Virus record (IMG/VR): IMGVR_UViG_3300032213_002319
Location: 1 to 43,831 of that record
Length of the DNA: 43,831 nt
Strand: one strand, 5' to 3'
Source of the DNA: a virus
The notes under the pieces are model-generated. The model had not been told where the DNA came from. It worked only from the letters and a program-made list of their open reading frames with translations, and ran no database searches. This document shows positions 16,947-36,109 of the stretch, piece after piece. Numbering within the stretch: the first letter of the stretch is position 1; every line of letters begins with the position of its first letter. The translations under genes were made by a program, and so were the position numbers.

Positions 16947-17858
16947 ATGCCCAATCTTACCCCCCAAGCTCGCCGGACTCTGCTCCCTCAAATCTCATCG
17001 GCTTACGCCAAGAGCATGGGGGAGTTGCTGTCGTATGAGGGCGCGGACATCCAAAACCAGAGCCGACAGTTCGCTCTCGACCAGTCCCGTCAGGAGGTGG
17101 GTCGGGAAGAATCTTCTCGTGCAGCTATGCAGACCGCAAGCGCCGAGGTCGCCGCGCTGGACCCGGAAGACCCGGACTATGCCAAGCGCCGGATGGAGAT
17201 CCTCAACAGGTATCCCGAAGCGCTTTACAGCCGGGCCGCTGGGCAATTCCTTGGACTGAGCAGCGACGTGGCCAATGAGCCGACCCGCAAGCGTGAGCGC
17301 CAGTTCGAGCTCGACGCGGGGGACAAGCGAACCGCCGACAGCGAGACCCGCCGCCAGCGTCAGGAGGACGACCAGTTCGCACGCCAGCTGGCCCTGAAAT
17401 CGGGTCGCCGCGATTTTTATGATAAGTGGCGCTCCGGCTACGACTCCGCCAAGACCTCTGAGGACCGTCGCAAGCTCACGGATGAACTCGGTTGGGATCA
17501 CCAGCAGTGGGGCGTCGAGCAAAGCCTTGCCGCCACTGGGGCTCCCGACGTCGAGCAGTTTAAGGAACCCGTTCCCGGGGATGCAACCGGCAAGAAATAC
17601 TATGGACGCAAAGCACAGCTCTACCTTGCTGCAGCATCGCAGCGCCTGAGCCCAGCTCAGTCTACCTCCGCGAGAAACCGGTTGTTTGCCTTGATTGATG
17701 ACGCCCGTGAAAAGGGCGATACAGAGCGCGAAACGTTTTATCAGCAGCAGCTGGAGTCCCTTCCTACTGGGAGCGCTCCTGCTGCCGGAGCGGCCTCTGG
17801 ATTCAGCCCCAAGACGATGGGGCCCCCCGCAGCCAGCAAAGCCGGGGGCAAGTTCTAA
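16947..17858 (+). CDS. Helical internal virion protein, unknown function
   Basis: The 303-residue product is strongly charged and helical. It has Gln/Arg-rich coiled-coil stretches (Q-N-Q-S-R-Q-F-A-L-D-Q-S-R-Q-E, R-R-Q-R-Q-E-D-D-Q-F-A-R-Q-L) and a disordered Gly/Ala/Pro tail ending G-G-K-F. It lies 12 bases after the tape measure-like gene and 35 bases before the giant gene, as do internal core proteins in podoviruses. I recognise no family. Partnership with the giant virion protein is inferred from position. Confidence 0.65.
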   Translation: MPNLTPQARRTLLPQISSAYAKSMGELLSYEGADIQNQSRQFALDQSRQEVGREESSRAAMQTASAEVAALDPEDPDYAKRRMEILNRYPEALYSRAAGQFLGLSSDVANEPTRKRERQFELDAGDKRTADSETRRQRQEDDQFARQLALKSGRRDFYDKWRSGYDSAKTSEDRRKLTDELGWDHQQWGVEQSLAATGAPDVEQFKEPVPGDATGKKYYGRKAQLYLAAASQRLSPAQSTSARNRLFALIDDAREKGDTERETFYQQQLESLPTGSAPAAGAASGFSPKTMGPPAASKAGGKF

Positions 17859-17860
17859 CA

Positions 17861-17888
17861 TTGACAGCTCGATCAGTCTGATGATTAT
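17861..17888 (+). promoter_or_regulatory. Sigma70-like promoter candidate immediately before the giant gene
   Basis: TTGACA (17861-17866), a 16-base spacer and GATTAT (17883-17888, four of six consensus bases) lie 5 bases before the ATG at 17894. If used, transcription would start at or next to the ATG and give a leaderless message. The -10 match is only moderate, and chance cannot be excluded. Confidence 0.35.
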
Positions 17889-17893
17889 GCGGG

Positions 17894-30499
<12,606 letters not shown>

Positions 30500-30524
30500 A
30501 GTGTTAATAACTTTGTGAACAACT

Positions 30525-31148
30525 ATGAAAATCAACCCACGAGCAGCAATTCCACCGGGCGGCGTTTGGCGCTGGGTCGCCCCTACCGGGCGCACCCTTT
30601 CCGTGAAAACCCACCCCAGTAAATTGACGATCGCTGTGGCCGGTTACCTTGCCGAGAATAACCTCCCGGCGATGACCACTGAAGAAATTGAGCACGCAGT
30701 TTGCACTCAGATGGGGCTCACTCCGCCCTACTGCGTGGGGACTGACGTCGTGCCGGTGGGTCGGACCACGCTGAGCACCCTGCAGAGTGCCCGACGGCAC
30801 GCCGTGGAGTTTTTCAAGAACAAAATGGAGCTTGCCCCGATGAACGAGGTGAACCGCCGGGCGAGCATCTGTGCCACCTGTCCGCGCAACCAACCCATTG
30901 GTGGGTGCCTTGATTGCATGCCGGAGATGGCTGCTGAGCTGGCCACGGATGTCGTCGTCCCCGCCGACCGTCGCCCAACTGCCTACGCCAAGCTCCACAA
31001 CTGCCAGCAGTGCGGGTGCCGTTTGGCACTAAAGACGCAGCTGCCGGACAAGGGCATCTTCATTGGGCCGGACCAACAGTTCCCTGAGTGGTGCTGGATT
31101 CCGGGTGTTGCGAATCGCAACACGGAGCCGCCCTCTTCCGCTTCCTAA
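30525..31148 (+). CDS. Cys-rich zinc-binding candidate protein
   Basis: The 207-residue product is the last + strand gene. It has paired cysteines C116-x2-C119, C128-x2-C131, C160-x2-C163 with C165, and C190 within the ending C-W-I-P. This fits one or two structural zinc sites of zinc-ribbon type. The N-terminal third includes a basic segment (R-T-L-S-V-K-T-H-P-S-K) and an E-E-I-E-H-A-V helix. I recall proteins of this layout in uncultured phages but no function. The leader is AT-rich (TTAATAACTTTGTGAACAACT) without a Shine-Dalgarno. Codons 196-200 (V-A-N-R-N) carry a dispersed palindrome 26 bases from the stop, at the convergent junction with the - strand block. Confidence 0.7.
   Translation: MKINPRAAIPPGGVWRWVAPTGRTLSVKTHPSKLTIAVAGYLAENNLPAMTTEEIEHAVCTQMGLTPPYCVGTDVVPVGRTTLSTLQSARRHAVEFFKNKMELAPMNEVNRRASICATCPRNQPIGGCLDCMPEMAAELATDVVVPADRRPTAYAKLHNCQQCGCRLALKTQLPDKGIFIGPDQQFPEWCWIPGVANRNTEPPSSAS
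31106..31122. repeat. Dispersed palindrome, copy 9
   Basis: TGTTGCG-AAT-CGCAACA, perfect arms. Inside the last + strand gene, read V-A-N-R-N, at the convergent junction of the two blocks. Confidence 0.95.
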
Positions 31149-31166
31149 TTTCGTTTTCGCTGGTGG

Positions 31167-31682
31167 TTAGATCGGGTGTCGCACTATGGAGCCCTGCATC
31201 GCCGCGAGGACCGTGGCCACCCGGATAGGGAACACTTTGGAGGAGGCGATCAGCGCATATTCGCCGGTGCCTCGGTCGAGTCCGGCAAAGAACTCCGCCG
31301 GGTGCTGGTCGGTCAGGACCGTGACCGGCACTCCGTTGAGCCCAGTCACACACCTCTGGGTGGTGACGATCCACAGGTCTCCGGGCACGTTAGCGGTGCC
31401 CTCCGAAGGACCCTCGGTGCCGTTCAAGATGTCCAGATGCACCTTCGCCGCGTTGAGTTTGATTGCGTAATATTTGAGCGCCGTGCGGGATGACATAAAC
31501 CACCCGGCGTCCTCGGCGGGGCGAGCAGCGCGCTGCGCCCCGATGAGGTCGACTGTTTCCTCAACAGCGGCGATGATTTTGTTAGTCTCGTCTGTCGACG
31601 TCAGGGACTTCAGATTCCGAAGGAAGGTCTGTAAGTCCCCCTCGACGGGGAAGGGTGGGCGTGTGTAGGGGCTCATGCTCAT
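31167..31682 (-). CDS. Conserved-looking protein of unknown function
   Basis: A 171-residue soluble protein (starts at 31682 or, two codons later, 31676) is encoded at the downstream end of the - strand block. It has a helical N-terminal half (I-I-A-A-V-E-E-T-V-D-L-I, A-L-K-Y-Y-A-I-K-L-N-A-A-K-V) and a beta-type C-terminal half (D-L-W-I-V-T-T, E-Y-A-L-I-A-S-S). It overlaps the end of the upstream gene by about 100 bases. The N-terminus here looks like genuine protein, so the upstream gene's tail is the more doubtful of the two readings. No family recognised. Confidence 0.65.
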   Translation of the reverse strand: MSMSPYTRPPFPVEGDLQTFLRNLKSLTSTDETNKIIAAVEETVDLIGAQRAARPAEDAGWFMSSRTALKYYAIKLNAAKVHLDILNGTEGPSEGTANVPGDLWIVTTQRCVTGLNGVPVTVLTDQHPAEFFAGLDRGTGEYALIASSKVFPIRVATVLAAMQGSIVRHPI

Positions 31683-32217
31683 GGTCGTTATTTTGATTGT
31701 CGGTGGTGGTGAGGGTGATGGGTTTCAAAGGGGTTGGGACTGGTGTTGCAATCGGCAACATGCGGCCCCCGGCAACGATGCCGAGGTTGATGACGGTCTT
31801 GTTTCCGCCGCCCCCGTCTCCCGTGTCCATGCGAGCCGCACGGCGGGCAATGGTGTCGGCGATCTGGACGTCCTTCCACGTCTTGATCGCGGGGAGTTTC
31901 TTCATGCTGAGCAGGTGAGCGGACACCTTGGCAAAGAGCCGCGTGGCGTGACCCTCCCCGGCGGCAGCAATCGCTCCTCCCGCGTCCACGTCTGCGATGA
32001 TCTTCTCGCGGTCGGCGGACTCTACATCCATGACATCCAGCTCGCGGGAAGCGACCGCAGCGGGATCGACCTTCCAGCGGTGGGTGCGCTTGAGAGCTTG
32101 GATTTCCTTGCGGGGTATCCCCGTGCTCTCCTCAATCTCAGTCGCGGACAGCCCGCCCTCAACGAGGATTTGCAGCTGCCCGAGCATTTCTTCGGAGAAG
32201 ATCATAGCGAGATGCAC
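31582..32217 (-). CDS. Helix-turn-helix DNA-binding protein, possible small terminase subunit
   Basis: The 211-residue product has an N-terminal helix-turn-helix (residues 7-48: G-L-S-A-T-E-I-E-E-S-T-G-I-P-R-K-E-I-Q). A helical middle follows (A-I-K-T-W-K-D-V-Q-I-A-D-T-I-A-R-R-A-A), then a Gly-rich link and K-T-V-I-N-L-G-I-V. HTH plus oligomerising helices plus a strand-forming N-L-G tail is the pattern of phage small terminases and of some regulators. It is the only clear HTH protein in the window, so it is also a candidate reader of the dispersed palindrome, one copy of which lies in its own gene. The last 33 codons overlap the next gene and look unlike protein. It overlaps the upstream kinase gene by 16 bases. 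Confidence 0.6.
   Translation of the reverse strand: MHLAMIFSEEMLGQLQILVEGGLSATEIEESTGIPRKEIQALKRTHRWKVDPAAVASRELDVMDVESADREKIIADVDAGGAIAAAGEGHATRLFAKVSAHLLSMKKLPAIKTWKDVQIADTIARRAARMDTGDGGGGNKTVINLGIVAGGRMLPIATPVPTPLKPITLTTTDNQNNDHEHEPLHTPTLPRRGGLTDLPSESEVPDVDRRD
31744..31760. repeat. Dispersed palindrome, copy 10
   Basis: TGTTGCA-ATC-GGCAACA. Inside the HTH gene on the - strand, read L-P-I-A-T. One arm differs at the innermost base. Confidence 0.9.
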
Positions 32218-32726
32218 AGCTCCTTTACCTGCCGTTGAAGCTCCTCGACGGAGCCGTTGTTGACAAGGGTGTAGTCGATGAAGCGGGAGCTGATGCCCGC
32301 CTCTGATGAGTGGAGTGCGCGTTCGTAGCCGGGGCGGACGATTTCAATGATGCGTCCGCCGAGGCTGCGTAGTAGCGCGGCCTCGTTGTCGAACCGGCAG
32401 TCGTCAACGACGATGCCCCGAGCGACGCCCCGCTCCCCCTTGATACGCCGAGCCATGGCACGCAGCCAGATGTCCTGACCGATCATGTTGCGCCCCCACT
32501 CAGTGCCCAGTGTTTGGTAGGCTTCGCGAACCGTCTTCCCGCACAGCGCGTCCGGGGTGGCGTTCTTGTCAGTCTCGGACGTGAGGATCGCGACCATGGC
32601 CTTGAGCGGGTCTGCAAAAGCCAGTTTGGTATAGGCACGCTCGGGAAGCGAGATCAGCGCTTCAGTTGCGGTGGTCTTCCCGGAGGAAATTACACCGGTG
32701 AAGGCAATGAGAGGGGGTCGGTTCAT
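32202..32726 (-). CDS. Deoxynucleoside monophosphate kinase
   Basis: This 174-residue protein phosphorylates dNMPs to dNDPs for phage DNA synthesis, in the manner of T4 gene 1 and related phage kinases. It has a P-loop G-V-I-S-S-G-K-T-T at residues 11-19. A K-L-A-F-A-D-P-L-K segment follows, typical of these kinases after the first helix, then T-L-G-T-E-W-G-R near residue 72, and a C-terminal Y-T-L-V-N-N-G-S with the family's V-x-N-x-G/D-S pattern. V-V-D-D-C-R-F-D-N-E-A near residue 113 gives the conserved acidic D-D-x-R. Length is slightly below the usual range. It starts in an ATGA overlap with the upstream membrane protein gene. Confidence 0.85.
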   Translation of the reverse strand: MNRPPLIAFTGVISSGKTTATEALISLPERAYTKLAFADPLKAMVAILTSETDKNATPDALCGKTVREAYQTLGTEWGRNMIGQDIWLRAMARRIKGERGVARGIVVDDCRFDNEAALLRSLGGRIIEIVRPGYERALHSSEAGISSRFIDYTLVNNGSVEELQRQVKELCISL

Positions 32727-32989
32727 GGGAAGCTATTGGGGTGCGGGTCGGAGTGAGCAAGCCAGCCAAGGACAGCGGCCAGCAGAAGGATCAAAAGAAG
32801 CAGTTCGACGATGCCGCGCAGGAAGTCGTGATCGACAGACCCGCGATCCACCAACCGGCGAGCAGCGACGCGGCGGTATCCGTTCCGGCGCAGGCGGCTA
32901 ATCTCCCGGTGGTTTTGGAGGGCGCGCCAGCCGAAAGCGGACAAGCACGCGGACAAAATGAGAAGTATGAATGCGGCTAGGTAGATCAT
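32723..32989 (-). CDS. Small two-pass membrane protein
   Basis: An 88-residue protein with two hydrophobic segments, M-I-Y-L-A-A-F-I-L-L-I-L-S-A-C-L-S-A at the start and I-V-E-L-L-L-L-I-L-L-L-A-A-V-L-G-W near residue 60, separated by a very basic loop (H-R-E-I-S-R-L-R-R-N-G-Y-R-R). The basic loop would face the cytoplasm. It is joined by ATGA overlaps to genes on both sides (32986-32989 and 32723-32726). Function unknown; a membrane-acting early protein or holin are possibilities. Confidence 0.7.
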   Translation of the reverse strand: MIYLAAFILLILSACLSAFGWRALQNHREISRLRRNGYRRVAARRLVDRGSVDHDFLRGIVELLLLILLLAAVLGWLAHSDPHPNSFP

Positions 32990-33456
32990 GGCTTTGTTTT
33001 AATCGGCTTTTGTGGTGGCACATCGGGGAGTTGGTCGATGGCCTCGTCAAGGACGGCATCGCGCTCCGACGCGGTGGCGTCACGCTGCAATTCACCCTCG
33101 AACTGATTCAGCAGCTTGACAAACAGCGCCCGAAGCTCGGGGCCACGTCCTTCTGCGCGTTGGTGCCGGGCTTGCTGCGCTGTGTCTGCAGCCTGCGCTA
33201 TCTGACGGAGCCGACGGCGCTGCTTCTTGCTCATACGGACGCGAGGGATGGGCTGCCCGTCTGGAGTGGAGCGGACGTGGGCTCCGCATGAGGCTACCCG
33301 CGTGTGACTGCCGTCACGGAACCCATAGAGAGTGCCGGGTTTGTTGGCATAGGTCATCACCTTCAAACGTGCGGCAGGGCTGCGGGGTGTGTCAAACACC
33401 GTAGAGGGGTCGGTAAACGGATGATCAAAGGGAGTGGTGGCATCAGATGGGTTCAT
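32986..33456 (-). CDS. Basic protein of unknown function
   Basis: From the ATG at 33456, which overlaps the upstream stop as ATGA, the product has 156 residues. The longer frame to 33648 has an Arg/Pro-rich extension that looks like a shadow of the upstream gene. Visible are a Pro/Asp-rich N-terminus, an R-L-K-V-M-T-Y-A-N-K-P-G-T-L-Y-G-F segment, a strongly basic helix S-K-K-Q-R-R-R-L-R-Q-I-A-Q near residue 75, and an acidic C-terminal helix. A nucleic-acid-binding role is possible from charge alone. Confidence 0.6.
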   Translation of the reverse strand: MNPSDATTPFDHPFTDPSTVFDTPRSPAARLKVMTYANKPGTLYGFRDGSHTRVASCGAHVRSTPDGQPIPRVRMSKKQRRRLRQIAQAADTAQQARHQRAEGRGPELRALFVKLLNQFEGELQRDATASERDAVLDEAIDQLPDVPPQKPIKTKP

Positions 33457-33761
33457 TGGAAGCAGTGGGCGCTGATGGTTGCGAAGGGGGAGCCTTCGCT
33501 CCGGGTGGCGACGATCTCGGGGCTGCGTCTCTCCGAGGAGACGCGGAGCTTGACGTTGGGGTGATTGCCCAGCGTGGCGTGGACCCGTTGAAGTTCGGCG
33601 ATGAACTCGCCAAGGGGGATTGTCAGTTCGAGTGAACGTTCTCCCCATGCGGGAGGGGTGCGACCTGTGACGGTGCCCGCAAGCGACGGCGGTCGGGGGA
33701 TGGTGCCGTGGGAGGCTTCATCGAGGATGTGCGGGGGCATGGAGTAAGGAGGGTTTCTCAT
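33453..33761 (-). CDS. Small protein of unknown function
   Basis: A 102-residue protein starts at the ATG at 33761, which overlaps the upstream stop (ATGA 33758-33761). Its own stop overlaps the next ATG (33453-33456). The N-terminal 40 residues are Pro-rich. A second part has L-E-L-T-I-P-L-G-E-F-I-A-E-L-Q-R-V-H-A-T-L-G, a strand-helix pattern. The coupling on both sides is the main evidence that it is real. Confidence 0.6.
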   Translation of the reverse strand: MRNPPYSMPPHILDEASHGTIPRPPSLAGTVTGRTPPAWGERSLELTIPLGEFIAELQRVHATLGNHPNVKLRVSSERRSPEIVATRSEGSPFATISAHCFQ

Positions 33762-33970
33762 AGGAGGATGTTGTTTTGTATTTTGGCAGGAGTGTTCCAA
33801 GCGGAATTGTGCGGGGTAGATTTGCGGAGGACCCATCCTCGGGGGACTTTGGGGTCCGACATGCCGGAGAACCCCCGACGAATTTGAAGCTTGCCCGTGT
33901 CGCAATGCTGATAAGTCAGCCAGCGAAATCCTTTCGGGGAGTGGTGTGCAGTTTGTGTAAGAGACGGCAT
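33758..33970 (-). CDS. Small basic protein of unknown function
   Basis: A 70-residue frame from the ATG at 33970, preceded by the AT-rich leader AATAATAAC common in this block. An earlier ATG at 34000 would start inside the dispersed palindrome. The product is rich in His, Arg and Lys with an R-W-L-T-Y-Q-H-C-D-T-G-K-L-Q-I segment. It ends in an ATGA overlap with the next gene. No family recognised. It is the first gene after a 77-base gap holding a palindrome and a hairpin. Confidence 0.55.
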   Translation of the reverse strand: MPSLTQTAHHSPKGFRWLTYQHCDTGKLQIRRGFSGMSDPKVPRGWVLRKSTPHNSAWNTPAKIQNNILL

Positions 33971-33992
33971 GTTATTATTAGGTGGGTAGCGT

Positions 33993-34009
33993 TGTTGCAT
34001 AATGCAACG
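33993..34009. repeat. Dispersed palindrome, copy 11
   Basis: TGTTGCA-TAA-TGCAACG. Between - strand genes, 39 bases beyond the stop at 34048 and overlapping a 10-bp hairpin. Confidence 0.93.
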
Positions 34010-34040
34010 GCGTTATCTATGTCAGAATAAATAACGCCGT
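34007..34040. other. 10-bp inverted repeat between - strand genes
   Basis: Arms ACGGCGTTAT and ATAACGCCGT pair perfectly around a 14-base loop. The repeat begins 8 bases after the stop at 34048 (reading the - strand) and overlaps the end of a dispersed palindrome by 3 bases. There is no T-run on the - strand side, so it is more likely an RNA-processing or pause hairpin than a classical terminator. The region 33971-34047 holds no gene. Confidence 0.75.
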
Positions 34041-34047
34041 GCAAGTT

Positions 34048-34308
34048 TTATTTCTTTTTGCGAATGCCTTTATTGCTCACCTGCCAATCGGGATTCATAG
34101 CTTCCCACTCGCGGCAAAATGCGTTAGTGCCGCCCGAAACAAGCCATTCGACTGCATCTGCTTGAATTGCTTCTTGAGACAATTCATCAAACTGGTCATC
34201 CAGCAGCTTCATTTCGTCCTTGGCTTGACGAATAACAAGGCATAGATCGTAGTAACGCAGCACGTTCGGGCGCAAGCGTTCTAGGCACTGGTTAAATGGC
34301 TTTTTCAT
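34048..34308 (-). CDS. Small helical protein of unknown function
   Basis: From the ATG at 34308, in an ATGA overlap with the upstream gene, the product has 86 residues. It is mainly helical (L-R-P-N-V-L-R-Y-Y-D-L-C-L-V-I-R-Q-A-K-D-E, F-D-E-L-S-Q-E-A-I-Q-A-D-A) and ends in R-K-K-K. An upstream in-frame ATG at 34383 gives a Ser-rich extension that is antisense-like and was not used. Its composition is more AT-rich than its neighbours, as is that of the next gene upstream, suggesting the pair entered together. Confidence 0.6.
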   Translation of the reverse strand: MKKPFNQCLERLRPNVLRYYDLCLVIRQAKDEMKLLDDQFDELSQEAIQADAVEWLVSGGTNAFCREWEAMNPDWQVSNKGIRKKK

Positions 34309-34694
34309 GATTCCCAAAGTTCTAGGGTGCGAAGAAAAGCTTCGGCTCGTTGCGAAGCCTTGGCATGCAGCAATGGAAAGCAATCGTCATTACTGAGTGG
34401 TTGCCAGCCTCGATTGTTGTCGTTCAGCGTAAGCTGGCCAAGTTCGGAGGCGTAGAAATTACATTGTGAGTACTGAGCGTCATCTGGCAGAAGTAATTCT
34501 TCCGCTTTTGCCATCGCATTCAAGTCATTCAAATAATCCGGCAACGGATCAAGTGGAATGTCCTCAATGTTGCCAAGAATGCGTTTTTCGTAAGGCGCGA
34601 GCCGCGATGGGTTATAGCCGACAAGAAATTGTTCTGAAATTCCACGCCAGCCGCATGCTTTAGCGATGGCAATTCGTTGTTTTTCGGGTGTCAT
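34305..34694 (-). CDS. Phage ABA sandwich-like protein
   Basis: The 129-residue product begins M-T-P-E-K-Q-R-I-A-I-A-K-A-C-G-W. Near its middle it has L-P-D-Y-L-N-D-L-N-A-M, and near its end L-H-A-K-A-S-Q-R-A-E-A-F-L-R-T-L. This combination (I-A-x-A-C-G-W, P-D-Y-x-x-D-L-N-A-M, A-x-Q-R-A-E-A) is that of the widespread phage proteins called Phage ABA sandwich domain. Their function is unknown. It has one of the few leaders in the window with a possible weak Shine-Dalgarno (AAGGAA) about 8 bases before the ATG. Base composition is lower in GC than most of the block. Confidence 0.75.
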   Translation of the reverse strand: MTPEKQRIAIAKACGWRGISEQFLVGYNPSRLAPYEKRILGNIEDIPLDPLPDYLNDLNAMAKAEELLLPDDAQYSQCNFYASELGQLTLNDNNRGWQPLSNDDCFPLLHAKASQRAEAFLRTLELWES

Positions 34695-34727
34695 ATTTCG
34701 TTTCCTTGTTTGGTTGGTTGGGGTTTG

Positions 34728-34979
34728 TTATTCTGAACAGCGAATCCATTCGCCGAGCGCCCGCTTACCCTGCTCTGTGAGGGCCGCGTTGCGCACTGCC
34801 TCGATTCTGGACCCGGCCCATTCTTCGAGCTGCTCTTGGCTGGCCTTGGCATAGCGAGGGGAGTCGTGATAGGTGATGTAGCCGTCGTTGGTGCTGATAT
34901 GGGGGGCGTATGATCCGAGGTTGCTTTTGTGGTAGGACTTGGTTTTCATGTTTGTTTTTGGGTGTGCTTTTGTTTTCAT
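34728..34979 (-). CDS. Small basic protein of unknown function
   Basis: An 83-residue frame from the ATG at 34979 (ATGA overlap with the upstream stop). A second in-frame ATG at 34949 follows an A-rich leader just as other starts do, giving 73 residues. The product has a Lys/Ser/Tyr-rich start and a helical end (E-E-W-A-G-S-R-I-E-A-V-R-N-A-A-L-T-E). It could be cut at either start. No family recognised. Confidence 0.55.
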   Translation of the reverse strand: MKTKAHPKTNMKTKSYHKSNLGSYAPHISTNDGYITYHDSPRYAKASQEQLEEWAGSRIEAVRNAALTEQGKRALGEWIRCSE

Positions 34980-35263
34980 GGTCTGCGGATTTGTCTGTTG
35001 ATGGACTCGGCAACGTCAACCGGGGCGTTGTCCGCCTTGAACTTGTTCAGTGCTGCGATGAGGGCATCCTCAAACTTCTCGTCGGGCTGGACTTCGACGA
35101 AGTCGATGATGCCCTCTACAATTTCTTTGTAGCTCCACTGCTGGCGCATCTGTTTCAGGAGGTCGGGCAGGGTAACATTGGTGGTTACTTCGATGATGAT
35201 GTCGGGGGTGTTGTTCATGGTGTCCAGAGGTTGGGGGTTTGTGAGGGTGGGTTCATGCGTCAA
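34976..35263 (-). CDS. Small acidic protein of unknown function
   Basis: A 95-residue frame whose first ATG (35263) overlaps the end of the upstream Ala-repeat gene; an internal ATG at 35218 gives 80 residues and is equally possible. The product has a strand (D-I-I-I-E-V-T-T-N-V), then helices (L-L-K-Q-M-R-Q-Q-W-S-Y-K-E-I-V-E-G-I, F-E-D-A-L-I-A-A-L). It ends in an ATGA overlap with the next gene. No family recognised. Confidence 0.55.
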   Translation of the reverse strand: MTHEPTLTNPQPLDTMNNTPDIIIEVTTNVTLPDLLKQMRQQWSYKEIVEGIIDFVEVQPDEKFEDALIAALNKFKADNAPVDVAESINRQIRRP

Positions 35264-35735
35264 AGTTTGGAATGGTGTTTTTCCGCAACCACTTGACTTG
35301 TGCCGACCTCGCTGCCGACTCCGCTGCCGACCACGCTGCCGACCCCGCTGCCGCCCTCGCTGCCGACTCCGCTACCGACCTCGCTGCCGACTCCGCTGCC
35401 GACCTCGCTGCCGACTCCGCTGCCGACAACTCCTCGGCGGTTGCCTCGCCTCGGGCAAATCTTTCCGCGCAATCAATCGCTGCGACTGAGCGAGGATCTG
35501 CCTTTTTCGGCTGGCAGGAGCGAGCGCAAAAGACGGCGAATAACCGCAAGTCGCGGTCATTTAGCACGCCTATACGCGTTGCAATCCATATCAACCAATC
35601 TCTCCTAGCCTGAGCCCAAACATCATCCATTGATGGGCAGTTTTTGACAGCCCATTCTCGCCCCTCGCTGCATGCGCGATGCTTCGCGCAGAACTCTGTA
35701 ATTGTAATTTTCATGGCTTTGAGTTTTGTTTTCAT
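35253..35735 (-). CDS. Ala-rich repeat protein of a common phage type
   Basis: The 160-residue product (possible alternative start at 35714) begins M-K-I-T-I-T-E-F-C and has W-A-V-K-N-C near residue 28. It then has [20 protein letters not shown] and [10 protein letters not shown]. Residues about 100-148 are near-repeats of A-A-E-S-A-A-R-S with W and V variants, then K-W-L-R-K-N-T. I recognise this organisation from hypothetical proteins in many phages with variable numbers of Ala repeats. Function unknown. The start at 35735 is favoured by an ATGA overlap with the small frame upstream. Confidence 0.75.
   Translation of the reverse strand: MKTKLKAMKITITEFCAKHRACSEGREWAVKNCPSMDDVWAQARRDWLIWIATRIGVLNDRDLRLFAVFCARSCQPKKADPRSVAAIDCAERFARGEATAEELSAAESAARSAAESAARSVAESAARAAAGSAAWSAAESAARSAQVKWLRKNTIPNFDA
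35303..35431 (-). repeat. 12/24-bp repeats in the Ala-rich gene
   Basis: About ten imperfect 12-bp units of the type CTCGCTGCCGAC (as read on +) lie in a row, with higher-order 24-bp pairs. They encode the A-A-E-S-A-A-R-S repeats on the - strand. Slip-strand expansion is likely, so copy number should differ between relatives. Confidence 0.88.
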
Positions 35736-35887
35736 GGTGCAAAGAAGGAGTAGGAGTTCTGAGGGCAGCGACGCAGCAGATGTGCGGCTTCGCGGGAGGG
35801 GAGTTCGCGGGTGGTCTCGCGCAGACGCGGGGCCTGCGGATCTCTTCGACGCTGGAGGTTGCTCAATTTTGTCGGGTAGCGTTTCAT
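35732..35887 (-). CDS. 51-residue microprotein in a coupled chain
   Basis: A short frame ATG (35885-35887) to TGA (35732-35734) encodes M-K-R-Y-P-T-K-L-S-N, a basic Arg-rich middle, then [15 protein letters not shown]. Its ATG overlaps the upstream stop (ATGA 35884-35887) and its own stop overlaps the next ATG (ATGA 35732-35735). Both ends being coupled is unlikely by chance and fills what would otherwise be a 148-base gap. The charge (about 13 Arg/Lys) suggests nucleic-acid binding, but this is a guess. Confidence 0.65.
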   Translation of the reverse strand: MKRYPTKLSNLQRRRDPQAPRLRETTRELPSREAAHLLRRCPQNSYSFFAP

Positions 35888-36105
35888 AGTGGGGTGACTT
35901 CCGGGGTTACGACGTATTCTCCGAGGTCTTTGCGGAGGATGGACTCATGGAGGTCGGGCAGGTGGGACGAGACTTCCAGCAGGTAGAATGCTGCGTTCAT
36001 GGCGGGCATGAACTTGGCTTTTGCAATGATGATGCTGAGGGCGATATGCCCTCTGGCGTAATCAAAGGCGTCCTCTTTGGCGATGGTTTGTAGTCTGTGT
36101 TTCAT
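35884..36105 (-). CDS. Small helical protein of unknown function
   Basis: From the ATG at 36105, preceded by AATAACAAC like other starts in this block, the product has 73 residues. It is helical (A-K-E-D-A-F-D-Y-A-R-G-H-I-A-L-S-I-I-I-A-K-A, F-Y-L-L-E-V-S-S-H-L). The longer frame to 36480 adds a shadow extension of the upstream gene and is rejected. Four bases separate it from the upstream stop. Confidence 0.65.
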   Translation of the reverse strand: MKHRLQTIAKEDAFDYARGHIALSIIIAKAKFMPAMNAAFYLLEVSSHLPDLHESILRKDLGEYVVTPEVTPL

Positions 36106-36109
36106 GTTG

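Noticed and set aside
32986-33648. Longer N-terminal extension of the gene at 32986-33456
   Set aside because: The extension is Arg/Pro-rich shadow of the overlapping upstream gene, and the ATGA overlap at 33453-33456 marks the start.
34007-34070. Intrinsic terminator on the + strand (hairpin followed by T-rich DNA)
   Set aside because: The T-rich stretch is Lys codons and the stop of a - strand gene, and no + strand gene lies upstream.
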